From NCBI GenBank assembly GCA_038247995.1, contig JBBRUG010000254.1:1-9124 (forward strand): DNA of 9,124 nucleotides, given 5' to 3'. The stretch's first letter is position 1. Each line of letters begins with the position of its first letter. This document shows positions 1 through 7,636 of the stretch, piece by piece. The position numbers and the translations under genes were made by a program. Under the pieces are notes generated by a model. That model was not told where the DNA came from. It worked only from the letters and a program-made list of their open reading frames with translations, and ran no database searches. The DNA comes from JBBRUG01 sp038247995 (GTDB lineage Bacteria; Chloroflexota; Chloroflexia; Chloroflexales; Chloroflexaceae).

Positions 1-28
1 CCAATGACCAATGACCAATGACCAAAGC
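1..28. repeat. Heptanucleotide tandem repeat CCAATGA x3
   Basis: Three perfect head-to-tail copies of CCAATGA (1-7, 8-14, 15-21) are followed by a decayed copy at 22-28. The array may extend leftwards beyond the window. It resembles the short tandem heptanucleotide (STRR-type) repeats known between genes of filamentous cyanobacteria. It lies upstream of the first gene and is probably intergenic. Confidence 0.85.
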
Positions 29-41
29 CGGACATTATGTT

Positions 42-69
42 TCGTCCTGCGTCCTTCGTCCAGCGTCCA
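42..69. repeat. Degenerate heptanucleotide tandem repeat (T/G)CGTCC(T/A) x4
   Basis: Four consecutive heptamers at 42-48, 49-55, 56-62 and 63-69 share the core CGTCC, with T or G before it and T or A after it. This is a second heptamer family, 13 bp after the CCAATGA array. It ends 15 bp before the Shine-Dalgarno of the first gene, so it would fall in or near that gene's 5' untranslated region. Confidence 0.75.
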
Positions 70-95
70 GCACTCGCCAGGATTGGAGCAACCCA

Positions 96-686
96 ATGAG
101 CCAGTTGCGCAGTCAGTTCCCCTTGATCGCCGCTGCGGCGGCCGGGATCTGCTGGGCAGCTGCCCTCACGCTCTTGATCTATGGCGATTTGCAGCGTCTG
201 ACGAATCCACTTGCGCCGGAACGCCTGCTCTACTATGGGATGGTGCTTGGAGCAACCCTATTTACCTTCGTGCCAATCGAGGCGCGCCTGAACCTGACCG
301 GCCTGACAGTTGAGGGAGTGATTGGCTTTGGGTTGCTGGCGTACACCCTGGCTTTTGTGCCCGCTCCACAGGGCTGGCTGCTCGAACCTGCCGATCTCCC
401 CATCTATGGCCTCTTTTTCATCGCTCTGCTGATCGCCGGCGCCGCTGCAGCGCGCCCCTTCATCGCCGCGCTGAGTCGACGCTTTTTCCAGCAGCGTGCC
501 CGCGCCTTCGACCAGCGCCGCGTGCGCCGGCAAGCCTATGAGGTCGGGCTGTTCCTCGCCGCCGCCGCCGCCCTGGCTTCGCTGAACGCACTTTCCTGGG
601 CGAGCCTGCTGCTTATCCTCGTTGCAATTGTGATTGCTGAACTGCTCTTCCTCGCGCGCGTACAAGTTCAGGCTGTAGGCGAGTAA
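96..686 (+). CDS. Putative six-TM integral membrane protein, function unknown
   Basis: This encodes a 196-residue, very hydrophobic protein that I do not recognise. Hydrophobic stretches suggest six membrane segments at about residues 10-32, 46-68, 77-95, 103-128, 147-165 and 167-188. A strongly basic loop rich in Arg and Gln at about 129-145 separates TM4 from TM5 and is probably cytoplasmic. The frame is open upstream to an ATG at position 18, but that extension runs through heptamer repeats. The ATG at 96 is preceded by GGAG at 85-88 with seven-base spacing and begins a typical membrane-protein N-terminus, so I prefer it. No catalytic motif is visible. It stands alone, with a gap of nearly 400 bp before the next gene. 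The coding call is confident; the function is unknown. Confidence 0.8.
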   Translation: MSQLRSQFPLIAAAAAGICWAAALTLLIYGDLQRLTNPLAPERLLYYGMVLGATLFTFVPIEARLNLTGLTVEGVIGFGLLAYTLAFVPAPQGWLLEPADLPIYGLFFIALLIAGAAAARPFIAALSRRFFQQRARAFDQRRVRRQAYEVGLFLAAAAALASLNALSWASLLLILVAIVIAELLFLARVQVQAVGE

Positions 687-963
687 AGCCGACGGGTCGT
701 TCTGCGTGTGCGCCCGAAGCGTTTTGCCTGCCCCTCCCGTTCAGCTACGCCCACCACAGTGTTCCAGCAGCGGCTTTGTTGCAGGCATAACACCACAGCG
801 CGGCGCTGACCCGGCGCTGCTACGGGCTATTCAATCTGCGGCGTTTCTGGCAACGCCTGACCCTGGATTGTGCGGGGCCGAGCACGGTTGCCTGTATGGT
901 CGGGGCCTCCTAGATGGACTGCCTAACTGCCTAATCCGCCAATTCCCAAAGAGCCAAAAAAAG

Positions 964-972
964 TGGTATACT
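964..972 (+). promoter_or_regulatory. Candidate extended -10 promoter upstream of coxD remnant
   Basis: TGGTATACT is an extended -10 (TGn followed by TATACT at 967-972) in the AT-rich part of the gap, just after a run of seven A bases. No good -35 hexamer lies 17 bp upstream. It would give a leader of about 100 nt before the coxD ATG at 1080. This is a sequence match only. Confidence 0.35.
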
Positions 973-1014
973 GATTCTACCGAAGGAATTTTAGCCCATA
1001 GCAATGAAGCATTA

Positions 1015-1031
1015 ATCTGCACTGTGCAGAT
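1015..1031. promoter_or_regulatory. Small perfect inverted repeat in the coxD leader
   Basis: ATCTGCA and TGCAGAT form perfect 7-bp arms around CTG. The element lies between the candidate -10 and the coxD start. It could be a regulator operator or an RNA hairpin. Arms this short can also occur by chance. Confidence 0.35.
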
Positions 1032-1079
1032 AATCTAGCGACTGTCGGTGTCATTGGTGACGCCGCACAGCTACTCGTT

Positions 1080-1340
1080 ATGCTACCGCATTCTGTCGAA
1101 GCCACTGCCGAAGTCATGGCGACCGAAGGGTATATTGCCGACGTAGGGCTTGCCACGAGCCTTTTCCTCGCCTTGCGCATGGGTAAGGCCCTTTTGCTGG
1201 AAGGCGAACCGGGCGTCGGCAAGACGGAAGTGGCCAAGGTACTCAGCCGTAGCTTTGCCACGCCATTGATCCGGCTCCAATGCTACGAGGGTATCGACGT
1301 CTCGCAGGCGCTCTACTTGAGGCGCTCAAGAACGAGGTAA
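1080..1340 (+). pseudogene. coxD: Truncated CoxD/MoxR-type AAA+ ATPase (N-terminal fragment)
   Basis: Only the first 79 residues are CoxD-like; an intact CoxD is roughly 290-300 residues. Residues 42-49 (GEPGVGKT) are the Walker A P-loop, preceded by the usual helix with GYIAD at 17-21. The segment RLQCYEGIDVSQALY at 65-79 matches the family's conserved stretch just before the expected E-W continuation. After Tyr79 (codon 1314-1316) the frame yields seven unrelated codons and a stop at 1338-1340, because the DNA has switched to coxL sequence in another frame. Walker B, sensor and arginine-finger regions are absent, so the product cannot be a working ATPase. CoxD proteins are known to help mature the Mo-Cu centre of CO dehydrogenase. 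There is no good Shine-Dalgarno before the ATG at 1080; ATG 1116 would cut into the conserved N-terminus. Confidence 0.85.
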
Positions 1341-3247
1341 TCGTTCGCGACGACAAAGAGCTGAAGACGAACCACATCTGGCATTGGGAAGCCGGCGACG
1401 CCGACGCAACCGCTAAGGTCTTCGCCGAAGCGGCTACGGTTGTCAAGCAGTCGATGCACATTCCGCGCATCCACGTCGCTAGTATCGAAACCTGCGGCAT
1501 GGTCGCCGATTACAACAAGGCTACCGGTAAGCTGCGGATCTGGATGACCAGCCAGGCGCCGCACGCCCATCGCACCGTCTTCGCCCTCGTCAGCGGCATC
1601 CCCGAGCATAAGATCCAGGTGATCTCGCCCGATATCGGCGGCGGCTTCGGCGGCAAGGTGCCGGTCTATCCCGGTTATGTCTGCTGCATCGTGGCGAGTA
1701 TTGTTACCGGCAAGCCGGTGAAGTGGATCGAAGATCGCTCGGAGAACCTCCAGGCCGACAGCTTCGCCCGCGATTATCACATCAGCGCCGAAATGGCTGC
1801 CGACGCCGCAGGGCGGACCACCGGCCTGCGTGTGCGTACCCTCGCCGACCATGGCGCAGCCGACGCAGCCGCCAACCCGAGCAAGTTCCCCGCCGGTTTG
1901 TATAGCATCTGCACCGGCTCGTACGACATGGCCGCAGCACACGTCGAGGTGGACGGCGTCTACACCAACAAGCCACCGGGCGGCGTGGCCTACCGCTGCT
2001 CGTTCCGCGTCACCGAAGCTGTCCACATGATCGAGCGCATGGCCGACATCATGGCCCACGAGCGCGGCGAAGACCCGGCCGCCTTCCGCATGAAGAATTT
2101 TATTAAGCCCGAGCAGTTCCCCTATAAATCGCCCACGGGTTGGGAGTACGACAGCGGCAACTACCACGCTGCGTTGCAACTGGCGATGGACATGCTTGGC
2201 TACGATGAGTTGCGCCGGGAGCAGGCCGAGAAACGCGCCCGCGGCGAACTGATGGGGATCGGCATCTCCAGCTTTACGGAAGTGGTTGGCGCCGGCCCCT
2301 CGCGCGATTACGACATCCTCGGAATCAAGATGTTCGACAGCGCCGAGATCCGCATCCATCCCACCGGCAAGGCGATCGCGCGTTTTGGCACCAAGAGCCA
2401 GGGCCAGGGCCACGAAACCACCTACGCCCAGATTATTGCCGAGGAGTTGGGCCTGCCTGCCAACGATATCGAGGTTGAGGAGGGCGACACCGACACCGCG
2501 CCCTACGGCCTCGGCACCTACGCCAGCCGCTCCACACCCACCGCCGGCGCCGCCGCAGTGATGGCGGCGCGCAAAATCAAGGCCAAGGCGCGCAAGATCG
2601 CCGCTTACCTGCTCGAAGTAGGCGCGGACGACCTGGAGTGGAATGTCGATCGCTGGCAGGTCAAGGGCTCGCCCGAACAGGCCAAGACGATCCAGGACAT
2701 CGCCTTTGCCGCTTATACGAACCATCCGCAGGGCATGGAAGCCGGCCTGGAAGCGACCGACTACTACGATCCGCCGAACCTGACCTTCCCGTTCGGCAGC
2801 TACATCTGCGTGGTCGATATCGACACCGGCACCGGCGAGATCAAGATCCGCCGCTTCGTGGCCGTCGACGACTGCGGCAATATCATCAACCCGCTGGTGG
2901 TCGAAGGGCAGATCCAGGGCGGCCTGACGATGGGGCTGGCCCCGGCAATGTTCGAGGAGATCGTCTACGACGAGAACGGCACGAACATCACCGGCACCTT
3001 CCAAGATTACCTGCTGCCCACCGCTGTCGAGACGCCAAAGTGGGAACTGGGCAAGACGATCACGCCCTCGCCGCACCACCCGATCGGCGCCAAGGGTGTC
3101 GGCGAGTCGCCCACCGTCGGCGCGCCGCCCGCCATCGCCAACGCCGTCGTCGATGCACTCTGGCACCTCGGTGTCCGCCACATCGACATCCCGATTACAC
3201 CGCAGAAAGTCTGTAAACTGCTGCGTGAGCATGGGGTGACTGAGTAG
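1280..3247 (+). CDS. coxL: Form I aerobic CO dehydrogenase large subunit, 5'-truncated
   Basis: This is the molybdopterin-binding catalytic subunit of aerobic CO dehydrogenase, which oxidises CO to CO2 at a Mo-Cu centre. Counting from the ATG at 1280, AYRCSFR at residues 237-243 is the form I signature, with the Cu-ligating Cys at 240. DIGGGFGGK lies at 118-126. GVGES at 606-610 carries the conserved active-site Glu (609). Genuine CoxL homology begins only at about codon 1316-1319 (LEALKNEV). The residues before it are coxD DNA read out of frame, so the ATG at 1280 is probably not a native start. Compared with CoxL of about 800 residues, roughly 160 N-terminal residues are missing; about 642 remain with no internal stop. 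CoxM and CoxS partners are not in the window. A functional product is unlikely unless the junction is an assembly artefact. The coxI gene follows after 44 bp. Confidence 0.9.
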   Translation: MLRGYRRLAGALLEALKNEVIVRDDKELKTNHIWHWEAGDADATAKVFAEAATVVKQSMHIPRIHVASIETCGMVADYNKATGKLRIWMTSQAPHAHRTVFALVSGIPEHKIQVISPDIGGGFGGKVPVYPGYVCCIVASIVTGKPVKWIEDRSENLQADSFARDYHISAEMAADAAGRTTGLRVRTLADHGAADAAANPSKFPAGLYSICTGSYDMAAAHVEVDGVYTNKPPGGVAYRCSFRVTEAVHMIERMADIMAHERGEDPAAFRMKNFIKPEQFPYKSPTGWEYDSGNYHAALQLAMDMLGYDELRREQAEKRARGELMGIGISSFTEVVGAGPSRDYDILGIKMFDSAEIRIHPTGKAIARFGTKSQGQGHETTYAQIIAEELGLPANDIEVEEGDTDTAPYGLGTYASRSTPTAGAAAVMAARKIKAKARKIAAYLLEVGADDLEWNVDRWQVKGSPEQAKTIQDIAFAAYTNHPQGMEAGLEATDYYDPPNLTFPFGSYICVVDIDTGTGEIKIRRFVAVDDCGNIINPLVVEGQIQGGLTMGLAPAMFEEIVYDENGTNITGTFQDYLLPTAVETPKWELGKTITPSPHHPIGAKGVGESPTVGAPPAIANAVVDALWHLGVRHIDIPITPQKVCKLLREHGVTE

Positions 3248-3254
3248 GCTTAGC

Positions 3255-3283
3255 GTAAGGCCGAAGCAACGCTTCGGCCTTAC
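3255..3283. repeat. Perfect 13-bp-arm hairpin between coxL and coxI
   Basis: GTAAGGCCGAAGC (3255-3267) and its exact complement (3271-3283) flank a 3-nt loop AAC, beginning 8 bp after the coxL stop. No T-run follows, so it is not a classical intrinsic terminator. It could attenuate transcription, protect the coxL mRNA 3' end, or be a dispersed palindromic repeat. Its GTA-GG-n-GAAGCA layout resembles the palindrome at 6360-6397. Confidence 0.7.
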
Positions 3284-3291
3284 AGGTATGC

Positions 3292-4272
3292 ATGATGTTT
3301 GACAACTACTTCACCAAAGCCCACGAGCTTACCCAACAGGGCAGCGCCTTCGCCACCGCAACCGTTGTGCGCGCCGAACGGCCGACGTCGGGGAAGCCGG
3401 GTGACAAGGCGATCATCACCGCCGACGGCAAGATGTACGGCTGGATCGGCGGCAGTTGCGCCCAACCAACCGTCGTGCGCGAAGCCCAGCGAGCGCTGGT
3501 TGATGGCGCGAGTCGGCTGATTCGGCTCAGCCCCGACCCAGGCGCGCAGACGCCGCGACCCGGCCTGCAAGACGTCGCGATGAGTTGTTTTAGTGGCGGG
3601 ACGTTGGAGATCTTCATCGAGCCGCAACAGCCCCGTCCCCGTCTGTTGATCGTCGGCAGCCTACCGGCAGCGCGAGCACTGGCCGAGCTTGGCCGGGCAA
3701 TGAGTTATCAGATCATGGTCGTTGACCCATCCCACGACCCGGAACTGCTGCCCGACGAGTCGGTGATCACCGATCTGCGGCGCATTCCGCAGCTTGTAGC
3801 GGGCGACACCTACGCGGTGGTGGCAACCCACGGCCAGTACGACGAGCCGGCATTAGAGTTATTAATCAAATCCCAGGCGCGCTACATCGGGCTAGTGGCG
3901 AGTCGCAAGCGCGGCGCCGAGGTGAAGGCATTTCTGGCGGGGATGGGCATTGAAGCTACGGCGTTGGAACGGCTGCGTGCGCCGGCAGGGTTGCCCATTA
4001 ATGCGCGGCGCGGCGACGAAATCGCGTTGAGCATTATGGCCGAGATCGTGCAGTTACGTTATGCCGCCCAGCCGCAGCCGGCTGAAGCGGAGGAATCGAC
4101 GTCAGCGGGGGTTGCAATCGACCCGGTGTGCCATATGGAGGTGGAGGTCGCGACAACCATGCATACGTATGAACACGAGGGTACAACCTACTATTTCTGC
4201 TGTCCCGGCTGCAAAGGTCGCTTCGCCCGCAACCCGGCCAAGTTTCTGAACACGATTACGTTGGAGGCGTGA
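3292..4272 (+). CDS. coxI: CoxI/XdhC-family molybdenum cofactor protein with C-terminal YHS domain
   Basis: XdhC/CoxI proteins bind molybdenum cofactor and help prepare it for insertion into xanthine/CO dehydrogenase-type enzymes in the cytoplasm. The N-terminal XdhC_CoxI domain covers about residues 5-85, with the motif WIGGSC at 51-56. The Rossmann-like XdhC_C domain runs from about 116 to 256. It holds RLLIVG at 117-122, YIGLVASRKR at 198-207, and the family-typical stretch GLPINARRGDEIALSIMAEI at 233-252. A linker rich in Glu, Ala and Pro (258-273) leads to a YHS domain at 276-320. That domain has DPVCHMEV, FCC and PGC, so cysteines at 280, 303, 304 and 307 could bind a metal. The gene appears complete at 326 residues. 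ATG-ATG at 3292/3295 is preceded by a weak AGG at 3284-3286. Its position directly after coxL fits CO-dehydrogenase maturation. Confidence 0.9.
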   Translation: MMFDNYFTKAHELTQQGSAFATATVVRAERPTSGKPGDKAIITADGKMYGWIGGSCAQPTVVREAQRALVDGASRLIRLSPDPGAQTPRPGLQDVAMSCFSGGTLEIFIEPQQPRPRLLIVGSLPAARALAELGRAMSYQIMVVDPSHDPELLPDESVITDLRRIPQLVAGDTYAVVATHGQYDEPALELLIKSQARYIGLVASRKRGAEVKAFLAGMGIEATALERLRAPAGLPINARRGDEIALSIMAEIVQLRYAAQPQPAEAEESTSAGVAIDPVCHMEVEVATTMHTYEHEGTTYYFCCPGCKGRFARNPAKFLNTITLEA

Positions 4273-4305
4273 AGGTGGCGGGAGAGCGTGGCGGACACAG
4301 GCGCA

Positions 4306-4404
4306 AGAGGACAAGAGGACCAGGGGTCAAGGGGGCGAAACCCAGCAACAAGAAGACAAACGCTTGCGCAAGCGTCTCACCATACCCCTGTCCCCTTGTC
4401 CCCC
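4306..4404. repeat. Imperfect inverted repeat with central palindrome between convergent genes
   Basis: A purine-rich left arm (4306-4327) pairs with a pyrimidine-rich right arm (4384-4404), with one bulged base and about two mismatches. Inside lies a perfect 16-bp palindrome, ACGCTTGCGCAAGCGT, at 4360-4375. The element fills most of the 146 bp between coxI (+) and the minus-strand monooxygenase gene. It could act as a bidirectional terminator or be a dispersed intergenic repeat. Confidence 0.55.
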
Positions 4405-4418
4405 GTTCCCCCAAGGAT

Positions 4419-4703
4419 CTATGCCGGCCCGCTGGAAGCAATCACATGACGCGCAACCTCTGCCCGAACGATGGCGGCGCTTAAGTCTTCTCCGGGCCCG
4501 TCGCCGCGAAACGCCAGAAGCGCCACCTCAGACTCCCACTCCTCGTAGACATTGACCCGATCCGGTTCGAGCGGATCGGCAGCCACGACAAAATCGTGAC
4601 ACCCCGGTGCTCGGCGTGCCTGAGCAATCGCATCAGCCGACGCCGCCAGGAAGTCCTGACGCGTTCCAGGTTGAAGGTATAAGCGACCGGACACGATAAG
4701 CAT
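4419..4703 (-). CDS. Antibiotic biosynthesis monooxygenase (ABM)/YgiN-like family protein
   Basis: This 94-residue protein has the usual size of a single-domain dimeric alpha-beta barrel of the ABM superfamily. Members include quinol monooxygenases and heme-degrading enzymes, and many have no assigned substrate. It begins with a beta strand (MLIVSGRLYLQPG), followed by a helix at about 14-32. The family signature follows: PGCHDFV at 33-39, DPLEPDRV at 43-50 and EEWES at 54-58. The ATG at 4701-4703 has a good Shine-Dalgarno (GAGG, complement of 4710-4713) six bases upstream. It lies 40 bp downstream of the AlbA_2/HATPase gene on the same strand, so the two may be cotranscribed. The family call is good; the substrate cannot be read from sequence. 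Confidence 0.85.
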   Translation of the reverse strand: MLIVSGRLYLQPGTRQDFLAASADAIAQARRAPGCHDFVVAADPLEPDRVNVYEEWESEVALLAFRGDGPGEDLSAAIVRAEVARHVIASSGPA

Positions 4704-4743
4704 GTCTTACCTCGTGTAAATTGGCGCTACGTCTTGCACGCCT

Positions 4744-6351
<1,608 letters not shown>

Positions 6352-6359
6352 ATGCTCAG

Positions 6360-6397
6360 GGGTGAAGCATTTGCCACAAGTGGCAAATGCTTCACCC
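6360..6397. repeat. Perfect 18-bp-arm palindrome in the divergent intergenic region
   Basis: Arms 6360-6377 and 6380-6397 are exact reverse complements around a 2-bp AA spacer, with core GAAGCATTTGCCAC. The element occupies most of the 55 bp between the AlbA_2/HATPase start (6351) and the DUF2227 start (6407). It could be an operator for both genes or a dispersed palindromic unit. As RNA it would form a very stable hairpin ending 9 nt before the DUF2227 ATG. Confidence 0.9.
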
Positions 6398-6406
6398 TAC
6401 ACACTT

Positions 6407-7003
6407 ATGCCGAATGCCCGCACCCACGATCTGATCACCGTCGCCAGCGGCATTGCCCTTGGGCCGGTTGCGTACAACGTCGCCGCCAATGCGCTCGAAC
6501 AGCCCTACCCCGAAGCACTGGCCAACACGCTCTGGCTTATGGCCGCGCATATGCTTTCCGGGCTCATGTTCTCGCCCGATCTTGACCTGGACTCAGCAAT
6601 CGACAACCGCTGGGGCGTGTTGTTTGTACTGTGGCGGCCCTACATGTGGGCTGTGCCGCATCGCCATTTCTGGAGCCACAGCCTGATCTTTGCGCCACTG
6701 CTGCGCCTGGCTTACTTCTACTTTATGGTAATGGGGATTTTGCTCTTTGGTGCGTGGGGTCTGGCGCAAATCGGCTTGGCAGTGCCCGATTACGCCACTC
6801 GCCTGGCTCTGGAGATTCAGCGCACCACCGCTGCCGAACCGGCAAAAACGCTCGCCTTCCTGATCGGCTTTTGCCTTGGCAGCGCCGCCCACACCATTGC
6901 CGACTGGAGCGTAACGAGTGGGAAGCGCTTCCTCCGCGCCCTGGGCATCACCATCTACGGCGATTATCGCACCCACGACCGCTATGTGCCACGACGCCGG
7001 TAA
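6407..7003 (+). CDS. DUF2227 family putative metal-binding membrane protein
   Basis: This 198-residue protein matches the DUF2227 family, found in cyanobacteria and Chloroflexota and related in motif layout to membrane metal-dependent hydrolases. Its biochemical role is unknown. Conserved possible metal ligands are H7-D8 (RTHD), PDLD at 57-60, HRH at 85-87, SHS at 90-92, and H162 with D166 (AHTIADW). Hydrophobic segments lie at about residues 12-29, 39-56, 97-126 and 147-164. The frame is open far upstream, to 5963, but that part only shadows the opposite gene. The ATG at 6407 gives the canonical N-terminus. There is no Shine-Dalgarno, and the 18-bp-arm palindrome ends 9 bp before the ATG, which may affect initiation. 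It is divergent from the AlbA_2/HATPase gene. Confidence 0.87.
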   Translation: MPNARTHDLITVASGIALGPVAYNVAANALEQPYPEALANTLWLMAAHMLSGLMFSPDLDLDSAIDNRWGVLFVLWRPYMWAVPHRHFWSHSLIFAPLLRLAYFYFMVMGILLFGAWGLAQIGLAVPDYATRLALEIQRTTAAEPAKTLAFLIGFCLGSAAHTIADWSVTSGKRFLRALGITIYGDYRTHDRYVPRRR

Positions 7004-7013
7004 CGCGCACAGG

Positions 7014-7113
7014 GCAGGATCACTGAGGATGTGAGGGCGTGAAAGCACTGAGTGCGGTACGAGAACGGATTCAGTGGTCGCACCCCCTCAGTGCGTCAGT
7101 GATCCCGTCCTGC
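7014..7113. promoter_or_regulatory. Nested inverted repeats with five CACTGA/TCAGTG words
   Basis: Outer arms at 7014-7026 and 7096-7113 pair over 13 bp, with a 5-nt bulge (7104-7108) in the right arm. Inner arms GCACTGAG (7045-7052) and CTCAGTGC (7087-7094) pair perfectly. CACTGA starts at 7021 and 7046; its complement TCAGTG starts at 7071, 7088 and 7096. The cluster ends right at the -10 of the next gene. It could be an operator array, a structured RNA at the end of the DUF2227 transcript, or a degenerate mobile repeat. Confidence 0.6.
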
Positions 7114-7119
7114 TATAAT
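7111..7119 (+). promoter_or_regulatory. Extended -10 promoter (TGCTATAAT)
   Basis: A consensus TATAAT at 7114-7119 carries the extended -10 dinucleotide TG at 7111-7112. It lies 34 bp before the ATG of the 160-aa gene. The -35 region is a poor match, which is usual for extended -10 promoters. It is the best promoter match I noticed in the window. Confidence 0.7.
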
Positions 7120-7153
7120 ACGGTGCGTTGATCACATAGTTCGTGGAGGCTCA

Positions 7154-7636
7154 ATGAGTAACCGTAGCAACTATAGCGCCGCCGAGTGGCGGTTGCTCGC
7201 CGACACGCCACTTGCCGCCGCAGCCGCCGTCGCACTCGCGGATGAGGGGGGCGGAGAACGTGAGGCTGCCGCGATCGTCACCGGGTGGCGCTCGGCAGCC
7301 GTAGCCTTCGCCGATACGGAATTGATCCGCGATCTGGTGGCAACGATGGACCCGCAAGATCGGGCGAACCAGGAGCAACCCGCGTCCCAACGCCCTGCCA
7401 GCCCCGACGCCATCCGCGACGAGGCGGTTGAGTTGTGCATGACCGCCGTTGATCTGCTTGCCCAGCGCACGTCACCCGACGAACAAGCGGCCTACACGGC
7501 CTTCGTCATGCAGATCGCCGCACAAGTAGCCGAAGCGGCCAGCGAGAGCGGCCCCTTCAATTTCACCAATCGGGTGAGTAGCTCCGAGCGCAGCGCGCTT
7601 CGCGAGATCGCCGCCGCTCTGCGCTTACGTGAATAG
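7154..7636 (+). CDS. Conserved hypothetical protein, about 160 aa
   Basis: This encodes a soluble, acidic, Ala-rich protein of 160 residues, probably all helical, with no signal peptide or membrane segment. The layout looks like a family of unknown function seen in Chloroflexota and Actinobacteria. It opens with Y-S-x-x-E-W near the N-terminus (YSAAEWRLLADTPLAA, residues 7-22). A variable linker at about 72-87 follows, then a helix AVDLLAQRTSPDEQAAYTAF. The C-terminus holds a Gly-Pro-Phe-Asn-Phe segment followed by a helix that ends IAAALRL. No catalytic residues are apparent. The start is well supported by GGAGG at 7145-7149 and the extended -10 at 7111-7119. The histidine kinase gene follows 89 bp later on the same strand, so cotranscription is possible but unproven. 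The family match is from memory of its layout. Confidence 0.85.
   Translation: MSNRSNYSAAEWRLLADTPLAAAAAVALADEGGGEREAAAIVTGWRSAAVAFADTELIRDLVATMDPQDRANQEQPASQRPASPDAIRDEAVELCMTAVDLLAQRTSPDEQAAYTAFVMQIAAQVAEAASESGPFNFTNRVSSSERSALREIAAALRLRE

Larger units (their letters stand above)
687..1079. other. Intergenic region without a convincing gene
   Basis: About 390 bp separate the membrane protein from the coxD remnant. A 110-codon + frame is open here (706-1038), but it has no clear ribosome binding site, recognisable motif or coherent hydrophobic pattern, so I do not call it. CTGCCTAA occurs twice in tandem at about 919-934. The right end becomes AT-rich and holds a candidate promoter at 964-972 and a hairpin at 1015-1031. 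A short stretch around 825-910 reads in another frame like a protein remnant, but I could not identify it. Confidence 0.6.

Noticed and set aside
18..95. Longer start for the first membrane protein at 18
   Set aside because: The extension is translated from heptamer repeats. The ATG at 96 has a good Shine-Dalgarno and a natural membrane N-terminus.
825..912. Possible protein remnant (a Leu-Arg-Arg-Phe-Trp containing stretch) in another + frame
   Set aside because: It looks protein-like over about 25 residues but I cannot assign it to any family, and it is too short to support.
706..1038. 110-codon + strand open frame
   Set aside because: There is no Shine-Dalgarno, recognisable motif or coherent structure. 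It runs through the candidate promoter and hairpin upstream of coxD.
1313..3232. Long minus-strand open frame (about 639 codons) opposite coxL
   Set aside because: It is the antisense shadow of a high-GC gene. Its translation shows repetitive Gly/Asp/Val/His composition without domain motifs, while the + frame is a clear CoxL.
1080..3247. Programmed frameshift joining coxD and coxL into one fusion protein
   Set aside because: No slippery heptamer or plausible fused architecture is visible. The P-loop domain would lack Walker B and CoxL would lack its N-terminal part, so a deletion or assembly join is simpler.
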